Below are positions 6,918 through 10,264 of a stretch of DNA of 10,264 nt, in pieces. Made by a program: the position numbers and the translations under genes. This DNA is from an uncultured Alistipes sp. (GTDB taxonomy: Bacteria > Bacteroidota > Bacteroidia > Bacteroidales > Rikenellaceae). The stretch is taken from NCBI GenBank assembly GCA_934754975.1, contig CAKVKI010000081.1, positions 1-10,264 on the forward strand, given 5' to 3'. The notes under the pieces are model-generated. The model saw nothing but the letters and a program-made list of their open reading frames with translations, was not told where the DNA came from and searched no databases. Position 1 is the first letter of the stretch. The number at the start of each line of letters is the position of its first letter.

Positions 6918-6968
6918 AAAGACCGCAATGCCCCCATTGGCTCTCATTGAAGGGGGGGGGCGGTCTTT
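6918..6968. terminator. Hairpin carrying a second G9 tract; possible terminator
   Basis: AAAGACCGC (6918-6926) is fully complementary to GCGGTCTTT (6960-6968). Further in, CCCCC (6931-6935) can pair with part of G9 (6952-6960). On the minus strand the stem runs into TCTTTTAC, a weak U-tract, about 30 nt beyond the main terminator, so this could be a back-up terminator for the tpx-ABM unit. The length of the G tract would change the pairing. Confidence 0.45.
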
Positions 6969-6993
6969 CGATGCCCTCAAACAGCACAGCCGC

Positions 6994-7037
6994 AAAAACA
7001 AACACCCCTCCGCATCTGTGATGCGGAGGGGTGTTTT
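6994..7037 (-). terminator. Strong intrinsic terminator after the ABM gene
   Basis: AACACCCCTCCGCAT (7001-7015) and ATGCGGAGGGGTGTT (7021-7035) form a perfect 15-bp stem with a 5-nt loop. On the minus strand TGTTTTT follows (7000-6994). It lies 15 nt beyond the ABM stop codon and should end the tpx-ABM transcript. On the plus strand TT follows the stem, so it may also work weakly in that direction. Confidence 0.92.
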
Positions 7038-7051
7038 ACAGCAACCGAAAC

Positions 7052-7327
7052 TTAGAAAATGAACTTCTCCAGCTTCATTTCGCCCAACTGATGCAGACGC
7101 GGCACCAGCGTCGTGAAATGCGACGCCTGCTCGTGTGCGGCCAATGCCTTGGCGTCGCTCCACGTCTCGCAGATCATCAGCACGTCCTGGCGCGTCACGC
7201 TCTCGAAAATATCGTATGCGATGCATCCCTCGTCCTTGAGCGAAGCCGTCACCAGCTCTTTAGCCACGGAGAGTATTTCGGCACGGTTGGATTCCGTCGT
7301 GCGGATAAAAACATTCAGTCTTATCAT
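7052..7327 (-). CDS. ABM-fold protein, putative quinol monooxygenase (YgiN-like)
   Basis: This 91-residue protein fits a single antibiotic-biosynthesis-monooxygenase (ABM) domain, usually about 95 residues and a ferredoxin-like dimer. Visible family features are the starting strand MIRLNVFIRT, the helix ending in LVTASLKDEGC, the strand IAYDIFESV, and the motif CETWSDAKALAAHEQASHF, where E-x-W and two His residues recur in ABM proteins. Relatives act on quinols or other small aromatic compounds, or have no known substrate, so the exact reaction here is unknown. The start is ATG at 7327, 18 nt after the tpx stop, so the two genes are almost surely co-transcribed. The pairing with a peroxidase suggests a part in oxidative or quinone stress. 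A strong terminator follows. Confidence 0.85.
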   Translation of the reverse strand: MIRLNVFIRTTESNRAEILSVAKELVTASLKDEGCIAYDIFESVTRQDVLMICETWSDAKALAAHEQASHFTTLVPRLHQLGEMKLEKFIF

Positions 7328-7345
7328 AATCGTATCTATTTAAGT

Positions 7346-7852
7346 TCAGTTCGCTTTTACCGCTTCGACGGCTTTGTCGTAATCGGGCTCCTCGGTGATC
7401 TCGGGCACCAGCTCGGTGTACACCACCCTGCCCGCCTTGTCGATCACCACGACCGCACGGGCCAGCAGGCCGGCCAGCGGTCCGTCGGCCATCAGCACGC
7501 CGTACGCTCCGTCGAATCCCGACGCACGGAAATCCGATGCGGGCACGACGTTTTCGATGCCCTCGGTAGTGCAGAAGCGGGCATGCGCAAAGGGCAGGTC
7601 CTTCGACACGGCCACCACCACGGTATCGGGCAGCGAAGCGGCCAGTTTGTTGAATTTGCGCACCGAAGTCGCGCATACGCTCGTATCGAGACTGGGGAAG
7701 ATGTTCAGCACGACGCGCTTGCCTTTCAGGTCGCTGAGCCGCAAGAGCGAAAGATCGCTCTTAACCAGTTCGAAAGCGGGAGCTTCGGCGCCCGCCGTTA
7801 TGAATTCGCCGGCGACAAGCACGGGCGAACCTTTGAATTTTGTCTTTGACAT
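7346..7852 (-). CDS. tpx: Thiol peroxidase (atypical 2-Cys peroxiredoxin)
   Basis: The protein has 168 residues, the normal Tpx length. The active site is plain: PSLDTSVC gives the P-x3-T-x2-C motif with peroxidatic Cys60 and Thr57. The resolving Cys94 lies in ARFCTTEGI, and Arg132 in ARAVVVID matches the conserved catalytic Arg. The N-terminus (FKGSPVLVAGEF) and the C-terminal EITEEPDYDKAVEAVK are also typical. Tpx reduces hydrogen peroxide and alkyl peroxides in the cytoplasm (in this phylum perhaps also nearer the envelope), using thioredoxin to regenerate its disulfide. No signal peptide is seen. The start is ATG at 7852 and the gene leads a two-gene unit with the ABM protein. Relatives in Bacteroides are induced by peroxide through OxyR; the sequence here does not prove this. 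Confidence 0.96.
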   Translation of the reverse strand: MSKTKFKGSPVLVAGEFITAGAEAPAFELVKSDLSLLRLSDLKGKRVVLNIFPSLDTSVCATSVRKFNKLAASLPDTVVVAVSKDLPFAHARFCTTEGIENVVPASDFRASGFDGAYGVLMADGPLAGLLARAVVVIDKAGRVVYTELVPEITEEPDYDKAVEAVKAN

Positions 7853-7879
7853 GGCAGTTTATTTTAACGGTTATGTTAT

Positions 7880-7887
7880 TAAACGTA
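7880..7887 (-). promoter_or_regulatory. Weak -7 box candidate for tpx
   Basis: On the minus strand TACGTTTA (7887-7880) differs at one base from the Bacteroidota -7 consensus TAnnTTTG and lies 27 nt before the tpx ATG. No good -33 TTTG is found at the expected distance, so it stays tentative. Confidence 0.25.
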
Positions 7888-7925
7888 CCCGGCCGGGGTT
7901 TATTGTTTTTCGGCCGGTCGGCCGG
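7888..7925. promoter_or_regulatory. Cluster of three CGGCCGG palindromes upstream of tpx
   Basis: CGGCCGG occurs at 7890-7896 (within the palindrome CCCGGCCGGG, 7888-7897), at 7911-7917 and at 7919-7925. Starts of the first two are 21 bp apart, about two helix turns. The rest of this divergent gap is AT-rich, so the cluster stands out and may be an operator region. The same 7-mer also occurs at 6075-6081 and 6097-6103. Confidence 0.4.
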
Positions 7926-8072
7926 GAGAGTCCTCAAAAAAAGCAGTTCGATCACCCGTCCGCACCAGCAAATTTAATTCCTTTCCGGCAGGATTCCAAA
8001 GTCTGTTTCATATTCTTTTCAGGTTTACTTTCCAACTTTGCAGCAAATCAACCGGAACGCGCATATTTTTTG

Positions 8073-8080
8073 TATTTTTG
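8073..8080 (+). promoter_or_regulatory. -7 promoter box for the porin gene
   Basis: TATTTTTG fits the Bacteroidota primary-sigma -7 consensus TAnnTTTG exactly. It is 40 nt before the porin ATG, giving a leader of about 35 nt. A TTTG lies further upstream but too far for the usual 19-21 nt spacing, so the -33 element is weak or absent. Confidence 0.55.
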
Positions 8081-8120
8081 CGGGGAACCGGCCGAACGGA
8101 AATAAACAGACAAGACCGAA

Positions 8121-9380
8121 ATGAAAAAAACACTCTTTCTGCTCCTGCTGACCAGCTGCTGCACAATCGCCGCGGCACAGGAGCGCTCGCCGCTCAGGCG
8201 CACTGAAGTCATCACCGCCGATTCGCTCGATGACGACGACGAATTGCTGGAACGCCTGCGCAACATGCCCAACCTCGAAGTCGGCAAAGGCATCACGTTC
8301 CGGCCCAAAAGCAACTGGTTTTCGCTGACCATGCGCTTCCGCATGCAGAACATGGTGGCCCTGTCGTTCGACAAGGATTTCACGCTCACCAAAACCGATG
8401 CGCAGGTAAAACGCCTGCGGCTGCGTTTCGACGGACACATCTACTCCCCGAAACTGGTTTACTCCGTGCAGCTGGGCTTCACCTCCTACGACACCGAACC
8501 GCTGCCCAACGGCAACATGAATATCGTCCGCGACGCCATCGTCTACTATGTGCCCAGCCCCAAATGGAACATCGGGTTCGGACAGACCAAGATCAAGGCC
8601 AACCGGGCGCGCACCAACTCGTCGAGCGCCCTGCAGTTCGTCGACCGGAGCATCGTCAACAGCGAATTCAACCTCGACCGCGATTTCGGATTCTTCGGCG
8701 AATACAACATGCGCCAGGGCGACGGGTTCAACCTCTCGGCCAAAGGTTCCGTAACGCTGGGCGAAGGCCGCAACTGGGGCAGTTCGTCGAACGGAGGACT
8801 GGCCTACACGGGGCGCCTGGAACTTTATCCGCTGGGGCGGTTCAAATCGAAAGGCGACGTACTCGAAGGTGACTTCGAAGGCGAAGAGCGGGTCAAAATC
8901 CTGCTCGCGGGAGCTTACTCCTACAACCACAAGGCTTCGCGCCTGAAGGGTCAGCGCGGCGCCGTCATGCCGGACGACGCGACCCGCAATCTAGGCTCCT
9001 ACTTCGCCGACCTCATCCTCAAATACCGGGGATTCGCATTCTATACCGATTTCATGGGCCGCAGCTGCGACGAACCGCTTTTCGATCCCCGGAGCAACGC
9101 CTTCGTATACAGCGGCCAGGGTCTCAACGTGCAGACCAGCTACCTGTTCGACAAGAAATGGGAGATCGCCCTGCGCAACTCGACGCTCTTCCCCGAGAAC
9201 GAGGTGCAGCCCTTCGCCGGTTACAAACGCTGGAACCAGACGACCGTCGGCGTCACCCGCTACATCATCGGCCACAGCCTGAAAGTGCAGGCCGACATGT
9301 CCTACAACCACCGCAGCGAGTCGATCGACCCCAACTACAACCGCTGGGAGATCCGGTTCCAGCTGGAACTGGGACTATAA
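8121..9380 (+). CDS. OprO/OprP-type porin (phosphate-selective porin family)
   Basis: The protein has 419 residues with a standard Sec signal peptide (MKKTLFLLLLTSCCTIAAAQ). An acidic, partly helical segment at about 32-50 (DSLDDDDELLERLRNMPNL) precedes a long run of alternating beta strands. Recognisable family stretches are KSNWFSLTMRFRMQNM, VKRLRLRFDGHIYSPKLVYSVQ, DAIVYYVPSPKWNIGFGQTKI, FVDRSIVNSEFNLDRDFGFF and YLFDKKWEIALRNSTLFPEN. The chain ends in an aromatic/hydrophobic strand (WEIRFQLELGL), as in outer-membrane barrels. Relatives form anion or phosphate channels in Pseudomonas; in Bacteroidota the substrate is mostly unknown, and I would not claim phosphate here. The start is ATG at 8121, with A-rich bases before it. 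The gene is divergent from tpx and stands alone. No clear terminator follows it. Confidence 0.9.
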   Translation: MKKTLFLLLLTSCCTIAAAQERSPLRRTEVITADSLDDDDELLERLRNMPNLEVGKGITFRPKSNWFSLTMRFRMQNMVALSFDKDFTLTKTDAQVKRLRLRFDGHIYSPKLVYSVQLGFTSYDTEPLPNGNMNIVRDAIVYYVPSPKWNIGFGQTKIKANRARTNSSSALQFVDRSIVNSEFNLDRDFGFFGEYNMRQGDGFNLSAKGSVTLGEGRNWGSSSNGGLAYTGRLELYPLGRFKSKGDVLEGDFEGEERVKILLAGAYSYNHKASRLKGQRGAVMPDDATRNLGSYFADLILKYRGFAFYTDFMGRSCDEPLFDPRSNAFVYSGQGLNVQTSYLFDKKWEIALRNSTLFPENEVQPFAGYKRWNQTTVGVTRYIIGHSLKVQADMSYNHRSESIDPNYNRWEIRFQLELGL

Positions 9381-9548
9381 TGAGAAAGGAGCTGTAAAAA
9401 GCCCCGAAATCAATATCCCGATAAGCCCCCCTCCGAGACTATTGAGACTCTCCGTATGGAGTTGTCACAATTAACACCAAGAGACATCCAAATTAATATT
9501 CCGGTCTCACCTGCAAACAGTCGTAAGGGGCGAAGCAAAAATAAATGT
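9381..9548 (+). other. Gap between porin and AT-rich gene, open in the frame of the latter
   Basis: The frame of the next gene is open from 9384, just after an in-frame TGA (9381-9383), and has an ATG at 9456 (MELSQLTPRDIQINIPVSPA). This may be chance, a longer N-terminus, or remains of another gene's 3' end. No convincing terminator for the porin or promoter for the next gene is visible. Confidence 0.4.
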
Positions 9549-10264
9549 ATGAATAATTATATTTTCATATTTTTTAGCCACTTAATTCTGGGCATAGGTC
9601 CGTCGCTCTATGGGGCGACATTTGATAATGTAGATTCTGCCCGATTACAGGAATGTATTAATGGCGTAACTGAGATTAATTCCTCAATCTTAAACAAAGC
9701 ATACTTATGTTGGGATAGCTCCAGAGATTGGTGGTTAAGTACTCAGAACGATAATACTCTAAAAGTTGGTTCTAATCGGTTCTTAGACGAATTTGCTATT
9801 TATCAAGACTCGCATGGGAATATCCGAAAGGTTATATTTACGGACTATCAGTATGAATATGACGTCCGTATATTTTATTATGACACATCAGGAATATTGA
9901 TTTATGCTGTTTTTGATTTAGGAGGAGGGGAAGACTCTTGGAATGGATATCAATATTCTGATAAAAGCGGAGTGGTTCTGTCAAACATCCAGCATATTGA
10001 CAATATGGAATTTAGAGAAGAGCCATTGATAAAAGATATATATAAATATGGCGGACAGGTGCTGAATATTGGAACTTGGGACCTCGACAAATTCAGAAGT
10101 GTTGATAAATTTAAATCGTATTATAAGATCGGTGGTTTCCCGGCAGGTTGCTCAAAAGTAACTTTCACATATGAGGTTGATTCAGGGAAAACTATTATAA
10201 ATAGGAATAATGTCGTGATCAGAGCAGCGGAAGGTTCAAACAGCTCTATCGCTAAGGTAGTAAA
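9549..10264 (+). CDS. Secreted protein of unknown function, possible SH3 domain at the cut end (partial)
   Basis: From the ATG at 9549 the frame stays open for 238 codons to the window edge, far beyond chance in AT-rich DNA. The N-terminus is a signal peptide (MNNYIFIFFSHLILGIGPSLYGA). The main part is rich in Tyr, Asp and Trp (KAYLCWDSSRDWW, DEFAIYQDSHGNIRKVIF, YEYDVRIFYYDTSGILIYAVF) with a beta-type pattern. At about 217-236 the segment INRNNVVIRAAEGSNSSIAK resembles the opening of a bacterial SH3 domain (pattern N-V-x-I/V-R-x3-S-x4-I), which the edge cuts off. SH3-like domains often bind cell-wall peptides. Apart from this I do not recognise the protein. Codon use is AT-rich, in contrast to the porin beside it, which hints at transfer. 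The frame is also open upstream to a second ATG at 9456, but that start would bury the signal peptide, and A-rich bases precede 9549. Confidence 0.8.
   Translation, partial: MNNYIFIFFSHLILGIGPSLYGATFDNVDSARLQECINGVTEINSSILNKAYLCWDSSRDWWLSTQNDNTLKVGSNRFLDEFAIYQDSHGNIRKVIFTDYQYEYDVRIFYYDTSGILIYAVFDLGGGEDSWNGYQYSDKSGVVLSNIQHIDNMEFREEPLIKDIYKYGGQVLNIGTWDLDKFRSVDKFKSYYKIGGFPAGCSKVTFTYEVDSGKTIINRNNVVIRAAEGSNSSIAKVV

Larger units (their letters stand above)
5719..7051. other. 1.3-kb stretch without a supportable gene
   Basis: The stretch lies between the sigma-factor start (minus) and the stop of the ABM protein (minus). Only short open frames occur (60-90 codons) on both strands. None has a recognisable domain, coherent composition or convincing start, and I see no tRNA-like fold. 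Its base composition is more AT-rich than that of the flanking genes. What it does hold is listed separately: an 11-bp repeat, small hairpins, two G9 tracts and the terminator. It may contain the regulatory region of the fimbrial operon, a small RNA, or remains of a decayed gene. Confidence 0.6.

Noticed and set aside
8025..8930. Minus-strand open frame of 301 codons over the porin gene
   Set aside because: It is the mirror frame of a clear outer-membrane barrel gene, with no domain and Val/Gly/Phe-rich composition typical of antisense translation.
9450..9461. CTCC-GTAT-GGAG hairpin as the porin terminator
   Set aside because: A 4-bp stem without a following T-run is too weak.
1..10264. CRISPR array, insertion sequence, tRNA or rRNA
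   Set aside because: No regularly spaced repeats, no transposase-like protein, no cloverleaf and no rRNA-like stretch were seen on either strand.

Overview
The window looks like a chromosomal segment of a gut-type member of the Bacteroidota, most like Alistipes or another Rikenellaceae member. This is inferred from gene content and base composition, without any database search. The pointers are Mfa/FimA-type lipoprotein fimbrillins, DUF3868 and DUF3575 proteins, a FecR-type anti-sigma factor with an STN-like tail, a TAnnTTTG-type -7 promoter box, A-rich start regions with few Shine-Dalgarno sites, and high GC in the main genes.

Positions 1-5718 (minus strand) form one co-directional cluster. 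Transcription runs ECF sigma factor (5718-5158), FecR anti-sigma (5118-4300), STN-DUF3575 outer-membrane protein (4303-3254), DUF3868/OmpA-like/TPR protein (3242-1701), fimbrillin (1646-528), then a second paralogous fimbrillin (468 to beyond the left edge). Gaps are short (39, -4, 11, 54 and 59 nt). The likely reading is a surface-fimbria locus with its own sigma/anti-sigma switch. The STN domain joined to a predicted small beta-barrel resembles the signalling end of FecA-type TonB transducers, although no TonB-dependent receptor is present. The two fimbrillin genes are a tandem duplication with a register of 1181 bp, patchwork identity, and an attenuator-like hairpin between them.

Positions 5719-7051 hold no gene I can support. 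This 1.3 kb stretch has 11-bp repeats close to the sigma gene, small hairpins, two G9 tracts (one inside a strong hairpin) and a clear terminator at 6994-7037.

Positions 7052-7852 (minus) hold a two-gene unit: thiol peroxidase tpx, then a small ABM-fold (quinol monooxygenase-like) protein. Together they suggest an oxidative-stress function. The 268-bp divergent gap to the right carries three CGGCCGG palindromes and a good -7 box for the next gene.

Positions 8121-9380 (plus) encode an OprO/OprP-type porin. From 9549 to the right edge an open reading frame of 238 codons runs off the window. It is much more AT-rich than its neighbours, has a signal peptide, and ends in what may be the start of a bacterial SH3 domain.
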